From Acidobacteriota bacterium (lineage in GTDB: Bacteria; Acidobacteriota; Terriglobia; Terriglobales; Acidobacteriaceae): a DNA stretch of 64,000 nt. Position 1 is the first letter of the stretch. Every line of letters starts with the position of its first letter. The stretch is from contig JACPYL010000008.1 of the NCBI GenBank assembly GCA_016196065.1, positions 1-64,000 of the forward strand, read 5' to 3'. Shown in pieces: positions 9,883 to 17,423 of the stretch. The position numbers and the translations under genes are program-made. The notes below the pieces were generated by a model. It made no database searches. It saw only the letters and a program-made list of their open reading frames with translations, and was not told the origin of the DNA.

Positions 9883-10147
9883 GGAAGACTCTCCTGCGGA
9901 TCGTTTCGGCTTTGCTCTAAGGTGCATGCCTAATTGGGAGATCGGCGGGACGGGGTGCTCCTTTACCCGTTTAGAAGTGACGGTCCGGCCATTACTGCGC
10001 TTTACCTTGGTAACAACCAACGTAGAGCGCCTACACGGATCACTTTTGCGATGGATTCAACACGCCTGCAAGGTGGATCGGAGTTTGAAGGTGACAGGTT
10101 TCAGATTGACTGAGGGTAACGCCCGTAGGGACTCGGCGATCTCGCAG

Positions 10148-10585
10148 CTAGTTGGCTTCGTTCATCTGGCAGGCTTTTTCAATGTCCAGCACATGCATGA
10201 GCCGTTCATTCAGCTTGTGCACGCCGAGGATCATGTCGCGCACCGAGCCGCGCAAAGTTTCTGGCGATGGTTCGAACGTGTCTTCCTCCACCTCGACCAC
10301 ATCGCCAATTTCGTCGACCAGCAGGCTGACCGCACCGTCCTCGGAGCGCACCACCACGTTCATGGACTGCGCGCCTGGCGGGCTCGGCCCCAGTTCCAGG
10401 CGCAGGCGCAGATTGACGGCAGTCACGATCTGGCCGCGCAGGTTGATCAACCCGCTGACCACGGCCGGAGCCAGCGGCACCTTGGTGGTATCCAACGTAC
10501 GAATCACTTCCTGGACGCCTTGCAATCCCACGCCGAACAGCAGGCCATCCAGATAGAACGTACAAAACTGCGACGTGTGCGCCAT
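10148..10585 (-). CDS. cheW: CheW adaptor protein
   Basis: This 145-residue protein is a single CheW domain: CTFYLDGLLFGVGLQGVQEVI at the start, GLINLRGQIVTAVNLRLRLEL in the middle and SLLVDEIGDVVEV later. CheW links chemoreceptors to CheA at the membrane. The ATG lies three bases after the cheA stop, so the genes are co-translated. A gap of about 265 bases separates it from the porin downstream. Confidence 0.93.
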   Translation of the reverse strand: MAHTSQFCTFYLDGLLFGVGLQGVQEVIRTLDTTKVPLAPAVVSGLINLRGQIVTAVNLRLRLELGPSPPGAQSMNVVVRSEDGAVSLLVDEIGDVVEVEEDTFEPSPETLRGSVRDMILGVHKLNERLMHVLDIEKACQMNEAN

Positions 10586-10588
10586 GGC

Positions 10589-12898
10589 CTAGTGAGCAGC
10601 CTCCGCTGCATGCATCGCCTTGCCCGATTCGGAGCCGCGCAAATCCGCGCTTCGCAGAATGGCAGCGATGTCCAGTAACTCCGTCACTCGGTCACCAATC
10701 ACGACGGAATAGAGCACGGAGGAGCGCGTGGCCGCCGACTTTACGTCTGCCCGATCCTCGACAATGTCCAGAATTCGTTCCACCACCAACCCGAACGAAT
10801 GGCCGTCGTGATTCAACACCAGCACCTGGATCGGGCCCGAGCCCGGTACCGGCGCCACCATCAAGGCGCGCAAATGGTTGCGTCGTTCTTCCAGGGCGAC
10901 ACTCAGCCTCACCAGGGGCAGGATTTGTCCGCGATATTGGGTGACCCATTGTTTGCCCGACATTTCCACCTGCTCGAGGGGAAACTCTTCCAGGCGGGCC
11001 AGCGTACTCAATGGAATTGCCATGCGCGAATCGCCCGGCCCGGCGAAGAGCAGGAACGTCTGCTTCTCGGAACCCACGACCAGCGCATCCGTCGCCTTTC
11101 CAGCCATGGCCCGGTCCCGCGTTTCCGTGACGACACTGGCACGCTGAGCCAGTCCCAGCACATCGAGGATGAGCGCCACCTTGCCGTCCCCCATGATGCT
11201 CGAACCGGCAAAGGTCTTCACCGACTTGAGCTGCTTGCGCAACGGCTTGACTACGATCTCTTCGGTGTCGTTGATCTCGTCTACGATCAACCCGAATTGC
11301 CGCTCGTCCGCTTGCAGGACCACGATATTGACCGCTCCGTCGCTCTTCGCCACGTCGGAGGCGAGTTTCAGTTCCCGATCCAGATAGACCAAGGGCAGCA
11401 ACCGGCCGCGCAAGCGGTAGACCGGTGCTCCGTGAACCAGTTCGATCCCCTTACCCGCCTGCTCCGCCTCCAGCCGGACCAGTTCCAGCAAGCTCACCTG
11501 TGGAATGGCATAGCGATCGCCGCCACACGTCACCACCAACGCTGGAATAATGGCTAGCGTCAACGGAATCTTGACCCGCACCGTAGTGCCCTGGCCGAGT
11601 TTCGATTGCACATCCACCGTCCCGCCAATCCGTTCCACATTCGTTTTCACGACATCCATGCCGACGCCGCGACCCGACACATTCGTCACTTTGGCGGCGG
11701 TAGAGAAACCGGGCAGGAAAATCAGATTGAAGATTTCCCGCTCCGACATCCGCACACCCTGCTCCGGGGATACGACTCCGCGTTCCATAGCTTTCTTGCG
11801 GATGCGTTCCCCATTCAGCCCGGCACCGTCGTCGGTAATCTCGATGATCACCTGTCCGCCTTCATGGAAGGCGCGCAAGATCAGGCGTCCAGTAGGGTCT
11901 TTGCCCGCTTTCACCCGATCCTCAGGAAGTTCAATTCCGTGGTCCACGGAATTCCGCACCAGGTGCGTAAGCGGATCCTTGATCGCCTCGATGATGGTTT
12001 TATCGAGCTCTGTCTCTTTCCCTTCCATCTCGATGGCCACCTTCTTGCCGCAACCCAGCGCAACATCGCGCACCGTGCGCGGAAATTGTCCCCAGATATT
12101 CCCGATAGGCTGCATGCGAGTCTTCATGACCCCTTCCTGCAGTTCGGTTGTAATCAGGTTCAAGCGTTGCGAGACGGCCAGAAAGCCCGCGTCTTTCATC
12201 CGGTTGGAGAATTGCAATACCTGATTCCGCGCCAGCACCAGTTCTCCTACCAGAGTCATCACTCGATCAAGGAGCCCCACATCGACTCGAATCGTGCTGT
12301 CGGAAGCCGTGGCCTGCCCTCGCGAGGCTTGTTGCACGTGCAGTGCATCGACCACATCCGACGGCTTCACTGCCCCTTGCTCTACCAGAATCTCTCCCAT
12401 GTGGCGGGGATCCCCTTCCGCCTGCTGCTCGGCGGCCAGATGGACTTGCTTTGGGGTCGCGCTCGCGTTCTCGATCAAGAGATCGCCAATGTTGGGCACA
12501 GCAGGAATTGTCTCGGGCGGCTGTTGCAGCCGGGTCAGGGTCGCGATCAACAACGAGTCGTCGCGCTCGCCTTCCTGTCCGCTCACCTCGATCTGGCTGA
12601 GCATCTGGCGCACCGCATCGACCATGCTCAGAAGCGCGGTGGTGATCTCGGGTGTCAAAATCAGCTGCCTATCCCGCAGCCTAGTCAGGAGGTTCTCGCC
12701 CACATGCGCGACTGCTTCCAGTTTGTTGAAACCGAGGAAACCGCACGTGCCCTTGATCGTATGAATGGTGCGAAACACGCTCGCCAGCGCATCGCGATCG
12801 TCAGGATTCTTCTCCAGCCCCACCAGTTCCCGATCGAGCCGGTCCAGGTTTTCGTAACTCTCGACCAGAAAGTCCTGAACGATATCGCTGTCGCCCAT
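10589..12898 (-). CDS. cheA: CheA histidine kinase with two CheW-like domains
   Basis: The domain order is: HPt domain with phospho-accepting H46 in TIHTIKGTCGFLGF; an unusual segment at about residues 165-190 (HMGEILVEQGAVKPSDVVDALHVQQ) where other CheAs carry the P2 domain; dimerisation helices; HATPase with the N box THLVRNSVDHGIE (311-323) and a DDGAGLNG G box; then two consecutive CheW-like domains (about 475-610 and 640-755) instead of one. The kinase phosphorylates CheY and CheB. The ATG at 12898 follows GAAGGGAA and is preferred over a start 35 codons upstream with no clear site. At 769 residues it is longer than E. coli CheA (about 650). Confidence 0.93.
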   Translation of the reverse strand: MGDSDIVQDFLVESYENLDRLDRELVGLEKNPDDRDALASVFRTIHTIKGTCGFLGFNKLEAVAHVGENLLTRLRDRQLILTPEITTALLSMVDAVRQMLSQIEVSGQEGERDDSLLIATLTRLQQPPETIPAVPNIGDLLIENASATPKQVHLAAEQQAEGDPRHMGEILVEQGAVKPSDVVDALHVQQASRGQATASDSTIRVDVGLLDRVMTLVGELVLARNQVLQFSNRMKDAGFLAVSQRLNLITTELQEGVMKTRMQPIGNIWGQFPRTVRDVALGCGKKVAIEMEGKETELDKTIIEAIKDPLTHLVRNSVDHGIELPEDRVKAGKDPTGRLILRAFHEGGQVIIEITDDGAGLNGERIRKKAMERGVVSPEQGVRMSEREIFNLIFLPGFSTAAKVTNVSGRGVGMDVVKTNVERIGGTVDVQSKLGQGTTVRVKIPLTLAIIPALVVTCGGDRYAIPQVSLLELVRLEAEQAGKGIELVHGAPVYRLRGRLLPLVYLDRELKLASDVAKSDGAVNIVVLQADERQFGLIVDEINDTEEIVVKPLRKQLKSVKTFAGSSIMGDGKVALILDVLGLAQRASVVTETRDRAMAGKATDALVVGSEKQTFLLFAGPGDSRMAIPLSTLARLEEFPLEQVEMSGKQWVTQYRGQILPLVRLSVALEERRNHLRALMVAPVPGSGPIQVLVLNHDGHSFGLVVERILDIVEDRADVKSAATRSSVLYSVVIGDRVTELLDIAAILRSADLRGSESGKAMHAAEAAH

Positions 12899-13273
12899 CG
12901 CGTTCCCTTCTCGATTCCATTTGGCAAGTTGCGGCGACCGTGGTCCCAAAACCGCAAGAGCACCAATGCGAGTTGTCTTCCCACTGTCCATCGTCGGCCC
13001 CATCTGTTTCCTTTACCGATCGTTGTCTAAAGGTGGACGCACGGAGAGTCCTGGTCGTGCGGAGGACCGCCCAACCCTTCTACTTATGAACTTGGGTCTG
13101 ATCCCCTCCGGTAACTCTCATTCCCAGGCCCTTCCTTCTCCTGCTACATTGGACCGTCTCGCGATCGCCGTTGCCGCATCCGGGTTAGGGAGAATCATGT
13201 TGGGACTCGTAACCTTTTCCCATTTCGTGAATCAGACGGAAAGTGGCGCGTTCTTTGCTACGAGGACACCTTG
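12899..13273. other. Divergent intergenic region with a possible 25-codon leader ORF
   Basis: The gap separates cheA (-) from the molybdoenzyme gene (+) and must hold promoters for both. The only notable content is a short frame on + at 13197-13274 (listed separately). No convincing -35/-10 pair or operator was identified. Confidence 0.4.
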
Positions 13274-13274
13274 A
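13197..13274 (+). CDS. Possible 25-residue leader peptide coupled to the molybdoenzyme gene
   Basis: The ATG at 13197 follows AGGGAGA at good spacing. The frame ends in TGA at 13272-13274, whose last base is the first base of the next ATG (TGATG). This looks like translational coupling or a regulatory upstream ORF. The peptide (MLGLVTFSHFVNQ...) matches no family I know. It may equally be chance, since the main gene has its own GAGGA site. Confidence 0.3.
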   Translation: MLGLVTFSHFVNQTESGAFFATRTP

Positions 13275-13993
13275 TGAAGTCCCGCACCGACCGAAGGAAA
13301 TTTGCCGCTGTCACTCGCCGCGAACTCCTGAAACTGACACCCGTCCTGGCCTTGGGCGCATTTGCCATCCCAAAATTCCAAGCACCCCTGCTCAAGGCTG
13401 GACTGGGCTTCAGCGACTGGGCCTCCGGCAAGCTCTTCCGCCCGGGCCATTTGGCTCCGACCTATGCAGACTCCGAACTCACTCCGTTCGAGAAGTTCCC
13501 CATCAACGGCTACGACGTTGAAGATCCCGAAGTCGATTTGGAGAAATGGACGCTCACCGTCAGTGGAGCCGTCCAGAAGCCGGGTGAATATACCCTGGCG
13601 CAAATTAGGACACTCCCCGAGGTAGCGCAGAACACGCGGCACGTTTGCGTGGAAGGCTGGGACGTCATCGGACACTTCAACGGCGTTCGACTCTCTGATT
13701 TCCTCACCATGATCGGAGCCGACCCGACTGCTCGCTTTCTCACCGTCGAGTGTGCCGACGATTATTACGAATCCCTCGATATGGCGTCGGCACGTCATCC
13801 CCAGTCCTTGCTCTGTTACGGCATGTATGGACAGCCTCTGACCCGCGAACACGGGGCGCCGTTGCGCTTGTCGGTTCCAACCAAGGTCGGCTACAAGCAA
13901 GCCAAGTATTTGACCGATTTCAAAGTCGAACACGTGCTCTCCAAAGCAGGGTATTGGGAAGACCAGGGCTATTCGGAGTTCTACGGTCTCTGA
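13274..13993 (+). CDS. Tat-exported molybdopterin oxidoreductase, sulfite oxidase/MsrP fold
   Basis: The protein has 239 residues with a twin-arginine-type leader (TRRELLKLTPVLALGAFA). The sulfite-oxidase Mo-cofactor domain shows WTLTVSGAVQKPGEYTL, the Mo-ligating cysteine C125 in TRHVCVEGWDVIG, and ARHPQSLLCYGMYGQPLTREHGAPLRL. Family members reduce or oxidise small sulfur or sulfoxide substrates in the periplasm; the real substrate cannot be read here. GAGGA sits seven bases before the ATG. A cytochrome b gene follows 63 bases on, matching the MsrP/MsrQ pattern of a periplasmic enzyme fed by a membrane heme protein. The sigma and anti-sigma genes lie further downstream. Confidence 0.88.
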   Translation: MKSRTDRRKFAAVTRRELLKLTPVLALGAFAIPKFQAPLLKAGLGFSDWASGKLFRPGHLAPTYADSELTPFEKFPINGYDVEDPEVDLEKWTLTVSGAVQKPGEYTLAQIRTLPEVAQNTRHVCVEGWDVIGHFNGVRLSDFLTMIGADPTARFLTVECADDYYESLDMASARHPQSLLCYGMYGQPLTREHGAPLRLSVPTKVGYKQAKYLTDFKVEHVLSKAGYWEDQGYSEFYGL

Positions 13994-14056
13994 GGCACAA
14001 AGGAACAAGCCTTGTATTTACAACCAGATTCACAGATTCGTTAAAAGCAGGTAAAC

Positions 14057-14755
14057 ATGGCAACCCGCGCGCTGGAAGTCGAGGATGTGAAGACTGGCAA
14101 GGTCACCGAAGCTGTCTATGAGCATCACTACATCGTCCGCCTGACCCACTGGGTAAATACGGTCGCGCTCTTCGTGATGGTAGGCAGCGGCCTGCAAATC
14201 TTTCGTGCCTTTCCCAGCCTCGGCGCGAAGATCCCACAAAAGGATCTCCTCAACTGGCCAAAGTCGTTTGCGATCGGCGGATGGCTGGGTGGCGCCTTGC
14301 AATGGCATCTGACCTTTGTGTGGATCTACATGGCAACTGGTCTGCTGTATCTCGGGTACCAGGTCTTCAGCGGAAACTATCGTCAAGTTCTATTTGGACC
14401 GCGCGATGTGCCGGGAGTCTGGCCGATGGTTCGCCACTATTTTTTCTTTGGCCCGAAACCCGCACAGAAGGAACCCTACAACTCGCTCCAGAAGCATGCC
14501 TACACGTCAGCGATCGGACTCGGCATCCTCTCGGTACTAACTGGAATCGCCGTGTGGAAACCGGTGCAGTTTTCCTGGCTGGCCTGGCTCATGGGCGGAT
14601 TCCACCTCGCCCGCATATGGCATTTCCTGACCATGTGGGCGATTCTGGCCTTTGTATTCGGCCATCTCGTCATGGTCGTACTTCACGGATGGGGTAACTT
14701 CGTCTCCATGCTGATCGGATGGAAAGAAGATCCGGATTATCCCTCCAGCAAGTAA
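14057..14755 (+). CDS. Membrane cytochrome b (b561/Ni-Fe-hydrogenase type)
   Basis: The 232-residue protein has at least four membrane helices with histidines placed for two b hemes: HHYIVRLTHWVNTVALFVM, LQWHLTFVWIYMATGLLYLG, KHAYTSAIGLGILSVLTG and HLARIWHFLTMWAILAFVFGH. These cytochromes pass electrons between quinol and a periplasmic partner. It lies directly after the molybdoenzyme gene, so it is the likely electron partner of that enzyme. It does not look like MsrQ itself (no ferric-reductase-like signature noticed), so the pair resembles MsrPQ in layout only. Confidence 0.85.
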   Translation: MATRALEVEDVKTGKVTEAVYEHHYIVRLTHWVNTVALFVMVGSGLQIFRAFPSLGAKIPQKDLLNWPKSFAIGGWLGGALQWHLTFVWIYMATGLLYLGYQVFSGNYRQVLFGPRDVPGVWPMVRHYFFFGPKPAQKEPYNSLQKHAYTSAIGLGILSVLTGIAVWKPVQFSWLAWLMGGFHLARIWHFLTMWAILAFVFGHLVMVVLHGWGNFVSMLIGWKEDPDYPSSK

Positions 14756-14796
14756 CCAGCGGCACCATATGGCATGCAAGATCGCGTTGAGGATTG

Positions 14797-15453
14797 ATGG
14801 CTGACGAGGGCAACAAGCCGGGAGAGGATACCCGGCAATCAGACGAAGAGACGCTGATCCAACGCATCCGGGACGGCGAACACGATCTCTTCTACGAACT
14901 GATCCGGCCTTACGAGCGCCGGATCTACGCCACCGCCTTTGCCATTTTACGCAACGAAGCGGACGCTGAAGACGCAGCCCAGGAGGCAGTGCTGAAGGCT
15001 TTCAAACATATCCGGCAGTTTCGCGCCGAAGCAAAATTCAGCACCTGGCTGACTCAGATCACGCTCAACGAGGCCCGGATGCGGAAACGCAAGCAGCACG
15101 TCCACCTCATGGAAGCGATCGTCGACCAGCAGGACGATCATGGAAATTACGTGCCCCGTGATTTTGCGGACTGGCGCGAGATTCCATCCGAAACATTGGA
15201 ACGAAAGGAAATCCGGGAAAAACTCACGCATGCGCTCTCTTTACTGGGAGACAAGTATCGCGAAGTGTTCGTGGCCCGCGATATGAATGCGCTGAGCATC
15301 GAGGAGACCGCCAAAGCGCTCGGGATTTCAACCGCATCAGTAAAGACCCGTCTGCTGCGGGCACGTCTCATGCTGCGCGACCTGCTCTCCCCGGCGCTGG
15401 ACGCCAACTGGAGTAGCAAATTGTCATTCGCAAAAGGGAATAAGCCATGGTGA
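14797..15453 (+). CDS. ECF-type RNA polymerase sigma factor
   Basis: The 218-residue protein has region 2 (DLFYELIRPYERRIYATAFAILRNEADAEDAAQEAVLKAFKHI, with the core-binding and -10 helix) and region 4 (LGDKYREVFVARDMNALSIEETAKALGISTASVKTRLLRAR, a helix-turn-helix). No region 3 or extra domain is present. The ATG at 14797 follows TTGAGGA. The stop overlaps the anti-sigma start by seven bases. It lies 41 bases after the cytochrome b, so it probably belongs to the same operon and may control it. Confidence 0.92.
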   Translation: MADEGNKPGEDTRQSDEETLIQRIRDGEHDLFYELIRPYERRIYATAFAILRNEADAEDAAQEAVLKAFKHIRQFRAEAKFSTWLTQITLNEARMRKRKQHVHLMEAIVDQQDDHGNYVPRDFADWREIPSETLERKEIREKLTHALSLLGDKYREVFVARDMNALSIEETAKALGISTASVKTRLLRARLMLRDLLSPALDANWSSKLSFAKGNKPW

Positions 15454-15992
15454 TGCGCTGCCAGGACGTCTGGCCGGAAATTTCGAACTACCTGGAAGGC
15501 GAGGTTAGTCCGGAATTGCGCGCCGCCATCGAAGAACACATCCGCGGGTGCCAGCACTGCGCCGCCGTCCTGGATGGCACACGCAACGTAGTCCAACTGT
15601 ACGGAGATGAACGTATGATCGAAGTGCCCCTGGGCTACAGCCAACGCCTGCACCGCCGTCTGGAGGAAAATATGCCTGGAAGAGCCACAAGAAGGAGCTT
15701 CATGGGATGGATGGTCGCGGCCGCAGCCGCCGTGGTCACCGTCGGGGCTGTCGAGTTGGCAAGTTCTTCGGCTCTCGGCAAACGCCAGCCGCGTTCGGAG
15801 CACGCGCAGTCCGGGAGCGCCATTCCTCCCGAGTTGATGGTGGTGGTCTCCGACAAAGGAAAGATTTTCCATCTCGCCGCCTGCACGTTTATCCACGATC
15901 GGAAAAACCTCCGGAGCGTCGCGGCCCGAGATGCACAGCAGCAGGGCTTCGTCCCCTGTGTTCGATGCCTGCGGCAATACCTCAAGAGCTAA
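15447..15992 (+). CDS. Zinc-finger anti-sigma factor with C-terminal Cys/His domain
   Basis: Residues 1-45 are a ZAS-type anti-sigma domain with C5, H31, C35 and C38 (HIRGCQHC). A single membrane segment follows at about 87-108, preceded by TRRSFMGWM. The exported or outer part ends in a second potential metal site, H142 and C146 (FHLAACTFIH) with C171 and C174 (PCVRC), similar in spacing to Ada-like metal-binding tails. It would hold the preceding sigma factor and release it on a signal. The cysteine-rich tail and the molybdoenzyme/cytochrome neighbours suggest a redox or metal cue. The ATG at 15447 follows AAGGG. Confidence 0.85.
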   Translation: MVMRCQDVWPEISNYLEGEVSPELRAAIEEHIRGCQHCAAVLDGTRNVVQLYGDERMIEVPLGYSQRLHRRLEENMPGRATRRSFMGWMVAAAAAVVTVGAVELASSSALGKRQPRSEHAQSGSAIPPELMVVVSDKGKIFHLAACTFIHDRKNLRSVAARDAQQQGFVPCVRCLRQYLKS

Positions 15993-16025
15993 CCCGCTAA
16001 GAAGTCTTCTTTCTCGCACAAAAAA

Positions 16026-16077
16026 AGACGCGGCTTGCCGCGTCTCCCTGTTCAGAATTGGCGAGGCGAACCTCGCC
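16026..16077. repeat. Palindrome pair between convergent genes
   Basis: AGACGCGGC (16026-16034) and GCCGCGTCT (16037-16045) pair perfectly around TT, the same core as at 20508, 29959 and 46139. A second hairpin, GGCGAGG-CGAA-CCTCGCC, follows at 16060-16077. Six A residues precede the first arm on +. The position between the convergent anti-sigma and MxKDx genes suits a two-way terminator. Confidence 0.7.
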
Positions 16078-16098
16078 ACTACCATCGATCCCTCGCGA

Positions 16099-16344
16099 TT
16101 AGTGCTTCATCGCGTCGTCTTTCTTCATTTCATCCTTCTTCATGTCGTCTTTCTTCATCTTGTCGTGCTTGGTTTTCTTGGACTTCTTGTCCTTCTTCAT
16201 GTCGTCGTGCTTCATCTGGTCGTCTTTTTTCATCTCGTCGTGCTTCATTTCGTCTTGCTTCATGGCATCGCCCGACTGTGCGAATGCCGCCATGGACAAC
16301 GTCAGGAAACACATCGCCACCAGTTTGCCGATTACTCTCTTCAT
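16099..16344 (-). CDS. Exported MxKDx-repeat protein
   Basis: This 81-residue protein begins at an ATG preceded by GGGAGGAATA. A signal peptide (GKLVAMCFLTLSMAAFAQ) is followed by a mature chain made almost wholly of five-residue units such as MKKDE, MKHDE and MKHDD. The unit recurs about ten times, broken once by KSKKTK. The composition (Met, Lys, Asp, His) suggests metal or polyanion binding in the periplasm, but no function is established for this repeat type. Codon repetition in the DNA makes the tract prone to length change. Confidence 0.8.
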   Translation of the reverse strand: MKRVIGKLVAMCFLTLSMAAFAQSGDAMKQDEMKHDEMKKDDQMKHDDMKKDKKSKKTKHDKMKKDDMKKDEMKKDDAMKH

Positions 16345-16494
16345 TATTCCTCCCACGGCTCTCGATTGATTTTGCGGCGGCCTATTCCCGCCGCATTCAT
16401 GGGATGCCCGACCATCTGCAAAGTTACGGCAAGATTCCTCTTTCAAAAGAATTTTTCGGCAGCCAGCAACTCCCTCGTTGTAAGATTCCGGGCT

Positions 16495-16959
16495 ATGAAT
16501 GTCACTGTGGCTGCCTCTCTGCTTTCAGCCGTTCTTCTCGCCGCACCGTTGCTCTTTGCGCAATCCAGCGCGCCCGCGAAACCGCCCGAGTTTGATCACG
16601 ACGCGATTCACGTCCGCGATCTCGCCAAGAGCGCCGAGTTCTACGAAAAAGTCATCGGCCTCGAAAAAATCGCGGAACCATTCAAGGACGGGCGTCACGT
16701 CTGGTTTCGAGTCGGGGACCACAGCCAACTGCACGTTATCAGTGGCGCGACGGAACTGTCAGCGCAGCCGATCGACATTCATTTTGCTTTTCGAGTCCAA
16801 TCGTTGGCCGACTTCATCGCCCGTCTCGACAAGATGAATGTGAAATATCGCAGTTTCAAGGGAGATGACAAGGTTACCGTCCGGCCCGACGGCGTCCGAC
16901 AGATTTACCTGCAAGACCCCGATGGCTATTGGATCGAAGTCAACGACGGCAGCTACTAG
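16495..16959 (+). CDS. Exported VOC/glyoxalase-fold protein
   Basis: The 154 residues comprise a signal peptide (VAASLLSAVLLAAPLLFAQ) and one VOC domain: FDHDAIHVRDLAKSAEFYEKVIGL at the start, HVWFRVGDHSQLHVI, and IYLQDPDGYWIEVND at the end. The usual metal ligands of the fold (first-strand His, inner His, last-strand Glu) appear present. Most relatives are cytoplasmic lyases or dioxygenases, so the export signal is unusual. The start is chosen for the signal peptide; no good ribosome-binding site is seen. Confidence 0.8.
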   Translation: MNVTVAASLLSAVLLAAPLLFAQSSAPAKPPEFDHDAIHVRDLAKSAEFYEKVIGLEKIAEPFKDGRHVWFRVGDHSQLHVISGATELSAQPIDIHFAFRVQSLADFIARLDKMNVKYRSFKGDDKVTVRPDGVRQIYLQDPDGYWIEVNDGSY

Positions 16960-17030
16960 GCGTCACCGAGAGGACGCACCGGCAAGAATCGTCTGCAGTT
17001 GAATTGCCTTGCGGGAATCGACGTGGAAGA

Positions 17031-17080
17031 GCGGCCCTTCAGGGCCGCGTCAGTTATCTAATTGACAGGGCTTCAGGCCC
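17031..17080. repeat. Two hairpins with a CTTCAGG core
   Basis: GCGGCCC-TTCA-GGGCCGC (17031-17048) is a perfect hairpin. A shorter one, GGGC-TTCAG-GCCC, follows at 17068-17080. Both share the core CTTCAGG. They lie between convergent genes (VOC and DUF2277) and may serve as terminators or belong to a second palindrome family. Confidence 0.6.
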
Positions 17081-17112
17081 CGAGAAGTACTACGAATGCG
17101 TGCGCCAAATGC

Positions 17113-17382
17113 TCATGCCCCGAATCTCTCCGCAGCCCGCGCTTTTGCCTTCGCTGCTTCTTCTTCGCGATTTTTCGGAGGCGCGATGGTCTCCAACGAA
17201 CGCAGCAGCCGGTTTGACACTCCCGCAATCTCCTCGATGGCATTTTGAAATGCCAACTCGTTCGCCTTGGAAGGCTTGTTGAAACCGCTGATCTTTCGGA
17301 CAAACTGCAGCGATGCCGCGCGCACCTCTTCGTCCGTCACGGGCGGATCGAAATTGAAAAGATTCTTGATATTCCTGCACAT
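17113..17382 (-). CDS. DUF2277 family protein
   Basis: This 89-residue protein matches the small DUF2277 family over its whole length: MCRNIKNLFNFDPP at the start, EVRAASLQFVRKISGFNKPS in the middle and an Ala/Lys-rich end. No biochemical role is known to me. It is cytoplasmic and lacks signal or membrane segments. It stands alone, with a convergent VOC gene downstream and a barrel protein upstream. Confidence 0.8.
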   Translation of the reverse strand: MCRNIKNLFNFDPPVTDEEVRAASLQFVRKISGFNKPSKANELAFQNAIEEIAGVSNRLLRSLETIAPPKNREEEAAKAKARAAERFGA

Positions 17383-17423
17383 ATGAATTCACCTTAGAGG
17401 CGCGGCTGGGCGCATCTCCGTGC

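Noticed and set aside
11606-13030. Long + strand open frame (about 470 codons) opposite cheA
   Set aside because: It is the mirror of cheA codons, has no recognisable domain and no ribosome-binding site.
16099-16344. CRISPR-like or tandem DNA repeat
   Set aside because: The short-period repetition is explained by the MxKDx protein repeats on the - strand.
15931-16494. Upstream extension of the VOC gene frame
   Set aside because: The extension runs through the MxKDx gene on the other strand and a palindrome. The signal peptide at 16495 marks the real start.
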